This document shows positions 32,272-40,928 of a stretch of DNA of 64,000 nucleotides, piece by piece. The position numbers and the translations under genes are program-made. Origin of the DNA: an uncultured Oscillospiraceae bacterium (GTDB lineage: Bacteria > Bacillota > Clostridia > Oscillospirales > Oscillospiraceae); contig CAKTOB010000014.1 of NCBI GenBank assembly GCA_934589525.1, positions 1 to 64,000 of the forward strand. The letters are read 5' to 3'. Positions within the stretch are counted from its first letter, which is position 1; each line of letters opens with the position of its first letter. The notes beneath the pieces are model-generated. The model saw only the letters and a program-made list of their open reading frames with translations, did no database searches and had not been told where the DNA came from.

Positions 32272-33837
32272 TCAGGGGGATGTCAGTTTCACGACGACGG
32301 TGCCATCGATCATCTGAATAGAGCCGTAATCCGGATAGCAGGGCATTTCCTGAACCTGGGGAAGATCGGCAAAGGAAGCCGGGTCGGCTGGGGGCGGGGC
32401 AAAGCCGCAGCGAAGGTTTATAAACTCCCGCCAGGTATTGCCGATGCTGAAAGGGGTGGCATCAAACCGAAGCGGGGCAAAGGGCAAATCAGAATACCCT
32501 GCGATTTGGTGGAAGGTGCTGTCGCCAAAGGAGGAGAAATCTCCGATATAGGCAACGGGGGTGGCGGCTGTATAGCCGGGGGTGCTGCGGATCTGGGTGA
32601 CCATCACAGTAAAATACTGCTCTGTACGCTCCTGCATCAGTCTGGCTTTTTCATAGGTGGCGTTGTCAACACGCAAACTGAAAACGCAAAAAACGGTCAT
32701 CAGACCCAAGACCAGCTTCTGAATGATGGACTTTTTGCGGATCTTGCACTGGTCTGCCAGCAGCAGAAGCAGCAGGAAGGGCATAGAGCCGGAAACTTGC
32801 ATCAGAGTGTAGACTTCAATGGGGTCACACATTACAAAAATGGAGTTCACAGCCAGGGGAAAGAAGCCAAGGGCAAGAAAAACAGAGATGCCTCTCAATG
32901 GGGACACCCGAAACTGCTGAATAACGGAAACCGCACCCAGACCGGCAAGACCCACCAGACACAGGTAATAGCAGTCGAGCATCCGGTAGGGAAGGAGAAA
33001 AGCCTCGGAATTGGCCTTTTGCGGGAATACAAACAGATAAAGTGCCAGCTTGGCACGGTGGAACAGATCGGCAGCGGTCACGTTCCCTATGGAGGAGAGC
33101 CCCTTGTAATTTACCAGCTCTTGACCGCACAGGGCGATGCTGATTTTTACGGAGAGCAGATACCCCAGAAGGATCACCGTAAAGGCACCGCAATACCACA
33201 GGACCTCCCGGAAGAAAAGAGGCAGGGACCAGTCCGGTCTGTCCTTGACCTCCTGCATAAAAAAGAGCAGCGCCAGACACATAAAAATCGAAATGTAGCT
33301 CTGGTATACAGCTGTACTGAATATGACGAAAAGAACGCCCACCAGAAAGGGAAGTAGACCCCGCTTGCGGCACAGAATCGAGCTGCCCGCAATGGCAAGG
33401 CAAAGACCCACCAGGTAATACGGGGCGGTAAAGTTAAAGAAAACCAGGCTGACGGTAACGGGAAACGTGACCATCAGGCCGCAAAAGAGAAAAAGGGATC
33501 TTGTACGGTGAAGTTTTAAAAGCTCCGCTATTTGAAAGCTGGCAAGCCCTGTCAGAAAAAGAATCCAGAATCCGCCCAACAGAGGGGTGCTGAAGTTGGG
33601 GGAGCCGAAAAAGAGGCGCACGGCCCCTCCCAGGAGCCCCAGAAACCAGCGGCCGGAAGCCACGGTGGAGCCTACGGAGAACAGATACACCGGTTCGTCC
33701 TGAAATGTGAATTTGGTCACAAGTGCGACACCGTGGGCGGCAAGGCCCCATAGAAAGGCGCTGAGGATACAAAAGTAAAGCCGTTGCTTTTTGCTCTTTG
33801 GGTTCCAGGGACAGGAAAGATAAGAAAATAATTCCAT
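32272..33837 (-). CDS. GtrII-like glucosyltransferase-domain membrane protein
   Basis: 521 residues with about ten membrane segments, followed by a C-terminal extracytoplasmic region (from about 400). It matches the Glucos_trans_II (GtrII/GtrV) group, which transfers sugars from lipid carriers to cell-surface polymers. Seen: FTFQDEPVYLFSVGSTVASGRW early in the chain, where conserved acidic residues lie in the first outer loop, and multiple Leu/Phe-rich helices. AAGGAG precedes the start. No polymer or carrier genes adjoin it, so its acceptor is unknown. Confidence 0.78.
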   Translation of the reverse strand: MELFSYLSCPWNPKSKKQRLYFCILSAFLWGLAAHGVALVTKFTFQDEPVYLFSVGSTVASGRWFLGLLGGAVRLFFGSPNFSTPLLGGFWILFLTGLASFQIAELLKLHRTRSLFLFCGLMVTFPVTVSLVFFNFTAPYYLVGLCLAIAGSSILCRKRGLLPFLVGVLFVIFSTAVYQSYISIFMCLALLFFMQEVKDRPDWSLPLFFREVLWYCGAFTVILLGYLLSVKISIALCGQELVNYKGLSSIGNVTAADLFHRAKLALYLFVFPQKANSEAFLLPYRMLDCYYLCLVGLAGLGAVSVIQQFRVSPLRGISVFLALGFFPLAVNSIFVMCDPIEVYTLMQVSGSMPFLLLLLLADQCKIRKKSIIQKLVLGLMTVFCVFSLRVDNATYEKARLMQERTEQYFTVMVTQIRSTPGYTAATPVAYIGDFSSFGDSTFHQIAGYSDLPFAPLRFDATPFSIGNTWREFINLRCGFAPPPADPASFADLPQVQEMPCYPDYGSIQMIDGTVVVKLTSP

Positions 33838-33937
33838 GTGGCATCTCCTTGAATGGCAATATCACCCAATTACCCCCAATGCCGGATTCCGGCACTGAGG
33901 GTAATGGAGGTGTTGCCTTGATATTTTGTGAGCTTTG

Positions 33938-34327
33938 TCAGCGTTTGCGCTTTTTTCGCCATTTGTCCCCCAGCAGGCTGTCTACCAGCTGTTCGACTTC
34001 GGTTTTCTCGCCGTTTAAAATCCGCTGGATGTCGCTTTTTTGCTCCGGGGTGGCCTTGCGGTAGAGCTGGATGAGCTTGGTTTCTGCGGCGGTGAGCTTC
34101 AGTGTTCCCGGGGCTTTGGGAGCGACGGTGCCGTTTACCAGGGAGGCCTGGGTCACGCCGGTGGCCTTGGCAATGGCCCGCAAGGCCTTCTGGGGCAGCT
34201 CCAGCTCCCCGCGCTCGGCCTTGCTGATGTCCCCGGGGGAGAGCCCCACCTGCTGGGCAAGGGCCGCCTGGGTCATCTTCGCCCCGGTACGGGCGGCACG
34301 GATGGAATCTCCTGTTTTGCTTCCCAT
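33938..34327 (-). CDS. XRE-family transcriptional regulator
   Basis: 129 residues. The helix-turn-helix is in the N-terminal half (MTQAALAQQVGLSPGDISKA, then LPQKALRAIAKATGV). A C-terminal helical segment (LTAAETKLIQLYRKATPEQK) and a basic tail (DKWRKKRKR) follow. ATG 34327 is chosen because AGGAGG lies a few bases upstream; a longer frame from 34420 would cover the promoter. It has its own promoter. Its targets are not evident. Confidence 0.88.
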   Translation of the reverse strand: MGSKTGDSIRAARTGAKMTQAALAQQVGLSPGDISKAERGELELPQKALRAIAKATGVTQASLVNGTVAPKAPGTLKLTAAETKLIQLYRKATPEQKSDIQRILNGEKTEVEQLVDSLLGDKWRKKRKR

Positions 34328-34375
34328 AAATCCTCCTCGCTCCCGCGGCAACGAAAGACCGTGGGCTTTAGGCTT

Positions 34376-34404
34376 ATTATACCTTGTTATAGACCATTTT
34401 GCAA
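34376..34404 (-). promoter_or_regulatory. Promoter of the XRE regulator
   Basis: Minus strand TTGCAA (34404-34399), 17-base spacer, TATAAT (34381-34376). Confidence 0.72.
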
Positions 34405-34425
34405 CGGAAAAATACAACAATCGGC

Positions 34426-34540
34426 GAAACCGTAGGGAACGGCATACAGGCCGTTCCCTACGGTTTCACTGAATGTTGGATTTTCTATCCAACGTATTTC
34501 AAAAACGAATACGTCCGTCCCCAAAAATTGTCAATTGGAA
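34426..34540. repeat. Three-hairpin dispersed repeat, copy 1
   Basis: Hairpin 1 has perfect 17-base arms (34426-34442 and 34451-34467, key part CCGTAGGGAACGG). Hairpin 2 is GTTGGAT/ATCCAAC (34475-34481, 34487-34493). Hairpin 3 is ACGTATT/AATACGT (34492-34498, 34508-34514). ATTGTCAATTG follows. The same series occurs at 52605-52738. Non-coding; lies 3' of the minus-strand yerC-like gene. Confidence 0.75.
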
Positions 34541-34555
34541 AACAACTGTCAACTC

Positions 34556-34834
34556 TTACTGGCCTTCCTTCCCTTTCAGCACCCGGGAATACCCCGTGCC
34601 GTACTGGACGCACCGGGAGACACGGCTTAGGGTGGCGGAGGAGATGTCGCTTTGGGCGATGACCTGGTTGTAGGTGTTGCCCTCCAGCAGGAGCTTCGCG
34701 GCGTAGAGGCGTTCGGCCATTTTTTCCAGCTCTTTTTGGGTGCAGAGGTCCTCAAAAAGGGCCTGGACCTGGTGGGGATCTTCCAATGAGGCGATGCAGC
34801 GGTATAGATGGTCGATTTTTTCCTGTTTGTCCAA
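34556..34834 (-). CDS. YerC/YecD family TrpR-like protein
   Basis: 92 residues of the YerC/YecD family related to the TrpR repressor fold. It is all-helical with a helix-turn-helix (LEGNTYNQVIAQSDISSATL, then SRVSRCVQYG). It is the last gene of a three-gene minus-strand unit behind an amino-acid ABC importer, 12 bases from the permease. Tandem palindromes lie in the promoter of that unit, so it may regulate the importer (inference). The ligand is unknown. Confidence 0.87.
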   Translation of the reverse strand: MDKQEKIDHLYRCIASLEDPHQVQALFEDLCTQKELEKMAERLYAAKLLLEGNTYNQVIAQSDISSATLSRVSRCVQYGTGYSRVLKGKEGQ

Positions 34835-34846
34835 AATTGTTCCTCC

Positions 34847-35497
34847 TTAATCCTTGTAATAATTCATTTTTTCCTCTGCCCGCTGGAAGGCCAGGGTCAG
34901 AAGGCCGGAAAAGAGCAGGTAGAAGGCGCCGGTATAGAACATGGGCCAGATGAGGCCGTCGCTTTTGATGAAGGACTGGCCCATCCACATGACCTCATAC
35001 ACCGCAATGACCCGGGCCAGAGAGGTGTCTTTGACCAGGGTGATGATTTCGTTTCCCATGGAGGGGACAATGCGCTTGACCACCTGCGGAAGCAGAATGT
35101 GGATAAAAATCTGGCTGCGGCTGAAGCCCAGGGCCTGGCCCGCTTCGGATTGCCCGGTGGGGATGGATTCAATGCCCCCCCGGTAGATTTCGCTGAAATA
35201 GCAGGCGTAGTTCACGGAAAAGGCTAAAATCACCGCGGTGAACCGGCCCATGGCGGGCAGGCCGAACAGCAGCCCCGGGCCGTAAAACACTACGATGAGC
35301 TGGAGCATCAAGGGGGTGCCCCGGATGACCCAGACGATGCACTTCATCACATAGCGCACCGGGGAAAACCGGGTCATGGTGCCAAAACACACCAAAAGCC
35401 CCAGGGGAATGGAAAACACCAGGGTCAGAAGGAAGATATTCATGGTCTCACCGAAGCCCTTCATCAGGGCTTCGGTGACGGTGATAAATTGCTCCAT
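34847..35497 (-). CDS. Polar amino-acid ABC importer permease
   Basis: 216 residues of the HisM/GlnP permease family with about five membrane helices. The family hallmark loop is present: EIYRGGIESIPTGQSEAGQA, followed by ALGFSRSQIFIHILLPQ. It starts two bases after the binding-protein stop. The ATPase subunit is not in this operon and must come from elsewhere. Confidence 0.93.
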   Translation of the reverse strand: MEQFITVTEALMKGFGETMNIFLLTLVFSIPLGLLVCFGTMTRFSPVRYVMKCIVWVIRGTPLMLQLIVVFYGPGLLFGLPAMGRFTAVILAFSVNYACYFSEIYRGGIESIPTGQSEAGQALGFSRSQIFIHILLPQVVKRIVPSMGNEIITLVKDTSLARVIAVYEVMWMGQSFIKSDGLIWPMFYTGAFYLLFSGLLTLAFQRAEEKMNYYKD

Positions 35498-35499
35498 GG

Positions 35500-36273
35500 T
35501 TACTTTACCAGGGTCAGGCTGTATTTGGCGGCCAGGGCATCCAGGGTGCCGTCAGCCATCAGGTCCTTCATGATGCCGTTGACCTTTTGGGTCAGGTCCG
35601 AGTCCTTGCGGAAGCCGATGCCGTATTCCTCGGAGGAAAGCTCCATGGCGATGACCAGGTTTTCATAGCCCGTGCCGGGGCCGGTCATGGCGTTGGCCAT
35701 GGTGATGTCGATGACGCAGGCATCGGCGGTTCCGGCGGCAACTTCCATCAGGGCGGAGGCCTGGGACTGGACGGCGGTGGAGGTGACACCGGTCAGATCC
35801 TTTACGGCGGCCTCTCCGGCGGAACCGGCTTCCACGGCGAAGCGGAGCCCTTGCAGCAGCTCCACGGCGTCATAGCCTGCCGCGGTGTCCTTGGGCATGA
35901 CCACCACCTGGGCGTTCTTGACGTAGGGGTCGGAGACGCTGGTGTTGCGCTGGACTTCCTCCGTAATGGTCATGCCGTTCCAGATGCAGTCAATGGCTTT
36001 GGAATCCAGCTCAAAGAACTTGTTGTCCCAGTCGATTTCAATGAACTGGGCTTCCACTCCCAGCTTCTGGGCCACGGCCTGGGCAAACTCCGCGTCGAAG
36101 CCTGTCCACGCACCGGAGGCATCCTGATAATCCATGGGCTCATAGCTGGTGACACCCACTACTAGGGTGCCTTTTTTCTGAATGTAGTCGGTGTCAGATT
36201 CGGATTTCTTCCCGCAGGCGCTGCACAGAGCAAGGGTGGAGAGGGCCAAAAGAAGGGCGAACAGTTTTTTCAT
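35500..36273 (-). CDS. Amino-acid ABC importer substrate-binding lipoprotein
   Basis: 257 residues, solute-binding family 3. The signal peptide MKKLFALLLALSTLALCSAC ends in lipobox CSAC. The mature part begins GTLVVGVTSYEPMDYQDASG and includes DAEFAQAVAQKLG and WNGMTITEEVQRN, typical of cystine/polar amino-acid binders. The substrate cannot be assigned. First gene of the unit, behind an operator-bearing promoter. Confidence 0.93.
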   Translation of the reverse strand: MKKLFALLLALSTLALCSACGKKSESDTDYIQKKGTLVVGVTSYEPMDYQDASGAWTGFDAEFAQAVAQKLGVEAQFIEIDWDNKFFELDSKAIDCIWNGMTITEEVQRNTSVSDPYVKNAQVVVMPKDTAAGYDAVELLQGLRFAVEAGSAGEAAVKDLTGVTSTAVQSQASALMEVAAGTADACVIDITMANAMTGPGTGYENLVIAMELSSEEYGIGFRKDSDLTQKVNGIMKDLMADGTLDALAAKYSLTLVK

Positions 36274-36331
36274 AGGGGTACTTCCTTTCTATTCCCGGTG
36301 TTTGGGGTGTTGCTTACTTTCTGATGGGTGC

Positions 36332-36380
36332 ATTATACTTTATCTCGCTAAAGTTGTAAAGTGCTTTATGACACTAAAGT
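36332..36380 (-). promoter_or_regulatory. Promoter with tandem operator palindromes for the amino-acid importer
   Basis: Minus strand TTTACA (36360-36355), 17-base spacer, TATAAT (36337-36332). The spacer coincides with palindrome ACTTTA-N6-TAAAGT (36337-36354). A second copy, GCTTTA-N6-TAAAGT (36363-36380), lies just upstream of -35. Centres are 26 bases apart. The layout suits a repressor; the YerC/TrpR-like protein of the same operon is a candidate. Confidence 0.72.
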
Positions 36381-36443
36381 GATAAATTGTAGGAATGCAC
36401 AAAAACACGGGGAAACAGAAGGGAAGAAGGCGCCACAATATCC

Positions 36444-36481
36444 AAAAAACCCCTGCCAGACCGGGGGACGGATGGCAGGGG
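36444..36481 (-). terminator. Terminator of trkA-trkH
   Basis: Top-strand CCCCTGCCA (36450-36458) and TGGCAGGGG (36473-36481) pair. Reading minus, the hairpin is followed by six Ts. Confidence 0.85.
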
Positions 36482-36491
36482 GACGGGGATT

Positions 36492-37952
36492 TTAGTTGAC
36501 GCTCCGCCGCCAGGTGTGGCGGGAGAGGAGGCACAGAATGGGGAAAATTTCCAGTCGGCCCAGGAGCATATCCAGGATCAGAACCAGCTTGCTCAAAGCG
36601 CCAAAATCGGAAAAATTACAGGTGGGGCCTACGGCTTCCAGGCCGGGGCCGATGTTATTGAAGCAGCACAGCACCGCGGAAAAATTGGTGCCGGTGGAGA
36701 AGTCGTCCAGGCTCAATACCAGGAAGCTGATGAAGAGGATGAAGATATAGGCGATCAGGTAGGCATTGGTGGCCTCCACGATCTTGTCATCCACCACCTG
36801 GCCGTTGCTGCGGACCATGTTCACCCGCCGGGGGTGGAGCATCTGCAAGAAGCTTCTGCGCAGGCTCTTAAACAGCAGCAGTACCCGGGAGACCTTGATG
36901 CCGCCGCCGGTGGAACCGGCACTGGCACCCACCACCATCAGGCACAGCAAAATGGTTTTGGAGAAGCTGGGCCACAGGTCAAAGTCTGTGGTGGCAAAGC
37001 CCGTGGTGGTCATGATGCTGGAAACCTGGAAGGCCGCATGGCGGAAGGTTTCCCCCCAGCTGCCGTAGAGCCCCCGGACGTTCCAGGTGATGAGCAGGGC
37101 GCTGCAAAGGGCGATGCCAAAGTAGGCCCGCAGCTCCTCGTCTTTGAATACCGCCCCCCACTGGCGCAGCATCAGAAGATAGTAGCAGGAGAAGTTCACG
37201 CCGAAGAGGAACATGAACACCGTGGTCACGTTTTGAAGATAAGGGCTGTAGCTGGCGAAGGAGTCGTTGCGGACACCGAAGCCGCCGGTGCCTGCGGTGC
37301 CGAAGGCATTGCACAGGGCCTCAAAGGCGGGCATACCCCCCAGACGCAGAAAGCAGAAGTCTGCAATGGTCAGGATGATGTAGAGGAAGTACAAAATTGC
37401 CGCGGTTTTCCGCATTTTGGGCACCAGCTTTCCAACGCTGGGGCCGGGGCTCTCCGCCCGCAGCAGGTGCATGGTAAAGCCCTTGCCCTGGTCGGTGCTG
37501 GGGACGATGGCCAGCAGGAACACCAGAACGCCCATGCCGCCCACCCAGTGGCTGAAGCTGCGCCAATAGAGAATGCCCTTGGGAAGCCCCTCCACGGCGG
37601 GCAGGATGGAGGCACCGGTGGTGGTAAAGCCGGAGACGATTTCAAACAGCGCGTCAATAAACCGGGGAATGGCACCGGAGAACAGGAAAGGCAGGCTCCC
37701 CGCAAGGCTCAGAATCAGCCAGCTGAGAGCCACGCAGACCATGCCGTCGGTGGCGTAGAAGTTGCTTTTGGCGGCCTTGCAGAAAAACCACAGCACCCCG
37801 GAGATCAGAACCAGCAGGGCCATGGTACCTAAAAATGCGAAGACCGCTCTGTATTCCCCGCAGTAGAGGCTGATAAAGGAGGCGGGGATCATAAAAATGG
37901 CTTCCAGCAGCAGGATCTGGGCGATAAACCGCCCCATCATTTTATAGTTCAT
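36492..37952 (-). CDS. trkH: TrkH family potassium uptake channel
   Basis: 486 residues, membrane K+ translocation subunit. It has four pore-loop repeats with selectivity-filter-like segments: IVSGFTTTGASIL, FGTAGTGGFGVRN, SSIMTTTGFATTD and CCFNNIGPGLEAV. GASAGSTGGGIKVSR is the conserved helix break. It lies nine bases after trkA in the same operon and ends at a terminator. A second, KtrB-like, channel lies at 42489. Confidence 0.95.
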   Translation of the reverse strand: MNYKMMGRFIAQILLLEAIFMIPASFISLYCGEYRAVFAFLGTMALLVLISGVLWFFCKAAKSNFYATDGMVCVALSWLILSLAGSLPFLFSGAIPRFIDALFEIVSGFTTTGASILPAVEGLPKGILYWRSFSHWVGGMGVLVFLLAIVPSTDQGKGFTMHLLRAESPGPSVGKLVPKMRKTAAILYFLYIILTIADFCFLRLGGMPAFEALCNAFGTAGTGGFGVRNDSFASYSPYLQNVTTVFMFLFGVNFSCYYLLMLRQWGAVFKDEELRAYFGIALCSALLITWNVRGLYGSWGETFRHAAFQVSSIMTTTGFATTDFDLWPSFSKTILLCLMVVGASAGSTGGGIKVSRVLLLFKSLRRSFLQMLHPRRVNMVRSNGQVVDDKIVEATNAYLIAYIFILFISFLVLSLDDFSTGTNFSAVLCCFNNIGPGLEAVGPTCNFSDFGALSKLVLILDMLLGRLEIFPILCLLSRHTWRRSVN

Positions 37953-37961
37953 GGCCCGGCC

Positions 37962-39320
37962 TCACGCAAAAATATCGTTGAGCTGCCGCAGTACCACGCC
38001 GCTGTTGGTCACAACGATGATGGTATCTCCCGCCTGGAATACGGAATCACCGTTGGCGATCTCCGTGGCGGCACCGTGGCTGATGCTGACCACCAGCACG
38101 TTGGATTTAAGTTTGATGTCTTTGAGGGGCACGCCGCAGTGGCGGGTGGTGTCGTCGGCCAAAAACTCCATGGCCTCGGCCTGACCGTCGGCAATGGTGT
38201 GGACGGAAATGGCGGCACCGGTCTGATTCTGCATGGCCCGGACATAGCGGACGATGTTGTTGCAGCACAGCTCCTTGGGGCACACCACGCTGCCAAGGGA
38301 CAAAGAGGCCACAATGCCGCCCCGGTCCGCATGGCTCAGCTTTGTAATGACCTTGGGCACCCCCTGGGACATGCCGTAGAGGGAGACGATCATATTGAGC
38401 TCATCCAGCCCCGTCAGCGTCACCAGGGCATCACACTGGGAAAGGCCCTCGCTGTCTAAAAGATACTGGTCCGAAGCGTCCCCGTGGATGATCTCCGCGT
38501 CGGGAAGCAGGGCGCAGAGCTTCTGGCACCGGGCGGCATCGCTTTCCACAATGACGCAGCCGATACCGGCCTTTTGCAGCCTGGCCGCCAGATAATAGCT
38601 GACCCGTCCGCCGCCGCAGAGCATGACCCGCCGGACCTGCCGGGTGAGGATGCCCAAATTTTTAAGCAGGGTGGTCAGGTTCTCGGAAAGGGCGGTGATA
38701 AACAGCCGGTCCCCCTCCCGCAGGACAAAGTCGCCGCCGGGGGTGATGGTGGTGCCTCCCCGCAGGACGGCGCAGACCAGGACCTTGCAGCGGATGATGG
38801 CCCGCATATCCGCCAGACGGACGTTGCACAGCTTGCTGCCGCTGTCCACCCGGAGCTCCACGATCTCCGTCCGGCCCTTGGCAAAGGTGTCCCGCCGCAG
38901 GAAGCCCGGGTATTTGAGCAGCCGGTCAATTTCTGTGGCGGCCTGGTTTTCCGGGTTGATGAGCATGGACAGGCCAAAAAGCTCCCGCATCTGGAAAATC
39001 TGCTCGGTATACTCGGGGTTCCGCACCCGGGCGATGGTGTGAAGCTTGGGGTTCATGGTGTGGGCGGTGGTGCAGCACAAGAGGTTAATTTCGTCTGCCC
39101 CGGTGGCGGCGATCAGCAGGTCCGCGTCCCGGACACCGGCCTGACGCAGCACATCCATGGATGCGCAGTTGCCCTGGATGGACATGACATCGTAACGCTC
39201 CACGCTGGATTCCAGCGGCAGGAGCTTGGAGTCGATGACCGTCACATCGTATCCTTCGCCGGTGAGCTGCCGGGTCAGGGTGGAGCCCACCTTGCCGTCG
39301 CCCGCAATGATTATTTTCAT
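37962..39320 (-). CDS. trkA: Trk potassium uptake regulator TrkA
   Basis: 452 residues with two RCK units, each with an NAD-binding Rossmann motif (MKIIIAGDGKVGSTL at 1; RVMLCGGGRVSYYLA at about 227) and a TrkA_C domain. It gates the TrkH pore according to nucleotide state. ATG 39320 is chosen because GGAGGC is five bases upstream and the Rossmann strand starts there; an in-frame ATG at 39359 would add 13 unlikely residues. Confidence 0.95.
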   Translation of the reverse strand: MKIIIAGDGKVGSTLTRQLTGEGYDVTVIDSKLLPLESSVERYDVMSIQGNCASMDVLRQAGVRDADLLIAATGADEINLLCCTTAHTMNPKLHTIARVRNPEYTEQIFQMRELFGLSMLINPENQAATEIDRLLKYPGFLRRDTFAKGRTEIVELRVDSGSKLCNVRLADMRAIIRCKVLVCAVLRGGTTITPGGDFVLREGDRLFITALSENLTTLLKNLGILTRQVRRVMLCGGGRVSYYLAARLQKAGIGCVIVESDAARCQKLCALLPDAEIIHGDASDQYLLDSEGLSQCDALVTLTGLDELNMIVSLYGMSQGVPKVITKLSHADRGGIVASLSLGSVVCPKELCCNNIVRYVRAMQNQTGAAISVHTIADGQAEAMEFLADDTTRHCGVPLKDIKLKSNVLVVSISHGAATEIANGDSVFQAGDTIIVVTNSGVVLRQLNDIFA

Positions 39321-39536
39321 ATCTGCCTCCGTTTGTGAAGAAGAATGCTTTTTTCGCATTTTTTGAAATATTCGTGAACATTATAGCACTCCCTATGGAA
39401 AAAGGCAATCTATTTCCGGGGAATCCTGCTGAAAACAGGGGCACAGGAGGAAATGCTCCAAAAGAGAGATAAAATATGCAAATTTGTCGCACTGATTGGC
39501 AAAACAAAAAAAGATAAAAATTTTTGAAAAAAACTC

Positions 39537-39565
39537 TTTACAAATGGGAATTCATCTGCTATAAT
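39537..39565 (+). promoter_or_regulatory. Promoter of tRNA-Asp
   Basis: TTTACA (39537-39542), 17-base spacer, TATAAT (39560-39565). Confidence 0.75.
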
Positions 39566-39578
39566 CCCTCTTGTCCTT

Positions 39579-39655
39579 GGCCCGGTGGTGCAGTCGGTTA
39601 GCACGCCAGCCTGTCACGCTGGAGGTCGACGGTTCGAGTCCGTTCCGGGTCGCCA
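39579..39655 (+). tRNA. tRNA-Asp (GTC)
   Basis: 77 bases including encoded CCA. Acceptor GGCCCGG pairs with CCGGGTC. The anticodon stem CCAGC/GCTGG encloses CTGTCAC, giving anticodon GTC. The T arm contains GGTTCGAGTCC. Confidence 0.97.
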
Positions 39656-39661
39656 AGAATC

Positions 39662-39701
39662 CGCCTTGAAATGATGTATGTCATTTCAAGGCGTTTTTTT
39701 T
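39662..39701 (+). terminator. Terminator of tRNA-Asp
   Basis: CGCCTTGAAATGA (39662-39674) pairs with TCATTTCAAGGCG (39681-39693), followed by eight Ts. Confidence 0.93.
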
Positions 39702-39716
39702 ATTTGTGCGGCATCA

Positions 39717-39756
39717 GAAAACCGCCTGCCCCGGGCTTTCCGGTGACAGGCGGTTC
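39717..39756 (-). terminator. Terminator of the DUF362 gene
   Basis: Top-strand AACCGCCTG (39720-39728) pairs with CAGGCGGTT (39747-39755). Reading minus, a T run (complement of AAAA before 39721) follows. Confidence 0.75.
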
Positions 39757-39767
39757 TTTCTGAAAAA

Positions 39768-40652
39768 TCAATCCACCCGGATCAGGGTGTAGTCCTTGGT
39801 GCCGATACCCAACTCCGCGGCGGCATCGATGGTGTGGGTGCCGTGGCGGGTGTTGACGCGCTCCAGGAAATGCGCCCGGCCCGGGTCGTTGGAGGCCAGC
39901 ACCAGATCGATGCAGGCCTGGTCCAGGGCCACGGGGTCAAGGGAGGAGAGAATGCCGATGTCTGCCATGCAGGGGTCTTCCGCAACGGCGCAGCAGTCGC
40001 AGTCCACGCTCATGTTGCACATGATGTTGACGAAAGCCATGTTGCCCTTGAAGAAGGAGACCACGCTGCTGGCGGCGTCGGCCATGCTCTCCAGGAAGTC
40101 GTCCTGGGGGGCGCAGTTGTCCCAGAGCTTATATTGGTCGTCGGTCTTGCCCGCGGAGTGGATATAGGCCTTTCCGGCGCTGGAGGCGCAGCCGATGGAC
40201 AGCTGCTTCAGTGCCCCGCCGAAGCCCCCCATGGGGTGGCCCTTGAAGTGGGAGAGCACCAGCATGGAATCGTAGTTTTGAAGGTTCTTGCCCACCAGGT
40301 TTTTGTGGATCTGCTTGCCGCCGGGGATGGGCAGCTCCAGGTCCGGGCCTTCCGCGTCCATCAGGTCCACCGGGAAATAGTGGCTCCAGCCGTGGTATTC
40401 CAAAAGCTTTAAGTGCCTGTCCGTGGTGTTCCGGGCACCGTCGTAGGCGGTGTTGCACTCCACAATGGTGCCGCCCACGGCATCGATGGTGGGCTTCATA
40501 AATTCGGGCCGGAGAAAATTCTGGTTGCCCTTCTCTCCGGAGTGGACCTTGATGGCCACCTTGCCGGGAAGCTCCTTGTCAAGGAGCCTAAAGAGCTTCG
40601 TCACGTTTTCCGGGGTCAGCACCGGGGTAAAATATACGGTTGCTTTTTCCAT
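39768..40652 (-). CDS. DUF362 domain protein
   Basis: 294 residues, DUF362 family, function not established. Matches include KVAIKVHSGEKGNQNFLRPE, IVECNTAYDGARN, LSHFKGHPMGGFGGALKQLS and a cysteine cluster (VDCDCC, EDPCMADIG) where related proteins may bind a metal or iron-sulfur centre. There is no C-terminal ferredoxin domain. AGGAGG precedes the start. A MITE-like remnant (40676-40727) lies in its 5' untranslated region. Confidence 0.87.
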   Translation of the reverse strand: MEKATVYFTPVLTPENVTKLFRLLDKELPGKVAIKVHSGEKGNQNFLRPEFMKPTIDAVGGTIVECNTAYDGARNTTDRHLKLLEYHGWSHYFPVDLMDAEGPDLELPIPGGKQIHKNLVGKNLQNYDSMLVLSHFKGHPMGGFGGALKQLSIGCASSAGKAYIHSAGKTDDQYKLWDNCAPQDDFLESMADAASSVVSFFKGNMAFVNIMCNMSVDCDCCAVAEDPCMADIGILSSLDPVALDQACIDLVLASNDPGRAHFLERVNTRHGTHTIDAAAELGIGTKDYTLIRVD

Positions 40653-40675
40653 AAGTCAAACCTCCTCGTTTTTCT

Positions 40676-40727
40676 GGGAAACGCTGAATAAACAGTCAGC
40701 TCTTGCCGATTGAATCAGAGCTTCCCC
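40676..40727. repeat. Internally deleted palindromic MITE-like element
   Basis: Begins GGGAAACGCTGAATAAAC and ends GCCGATTGAATCAGAGCTTC. These correspond to the two outer ends of the element at 62775-62937 with the middle missing. The complementary ends (GCTGAAT / ATTGAATCAG) still form a hairpin. It sits between the promoter and start codon of the DUF362 gene. Confidence 0.65.
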
Positions 40728-40746
40728 TGATCCTACTGAATGCATT

Positions 40747-40774
40747 ATAATACGCTGCCCCGGGGGCTTGTCAA
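40747..40774 (-). promoter_or_regulatory. Promoter of the DUF362 gene
   Basis: Minus strand TTGACA (40774-40769), 16-base spacer, TATTAT (40752-40747). Confidence 0.6.
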
Positions 40775-40866
40775 GAGTTTTTTACCGGTTTGTTTTACAG
40801 CTTTGGGGAAAACTTCTGTTGGAGGACATGAATAGGGACCTTCGGCGGATTTCCTGGACGCGTCCC

Positions 40867-40895
40867 TTGTGTTTCCGGGGAAACCGTGGTATATT
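40867..40895 (+). promoter_or_regulatory. Promoter of the LRR-like lipoprotein
   Basis: TTGTGT (40867-40872), 17-base spacer, TATATT (40890-40895). Confidence 0.5.
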
Positions 40896-40928
40896 ATTGT
40901 GTATGATCGTTTCGCAAGGAGAAGTCAG

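Noticed and set aside
36516..37832. 438-codon plus-strand frame opposite trkH
   Set aside because: Polar, Gly/Gln/His-rich shadow of a clear TrkH gene.
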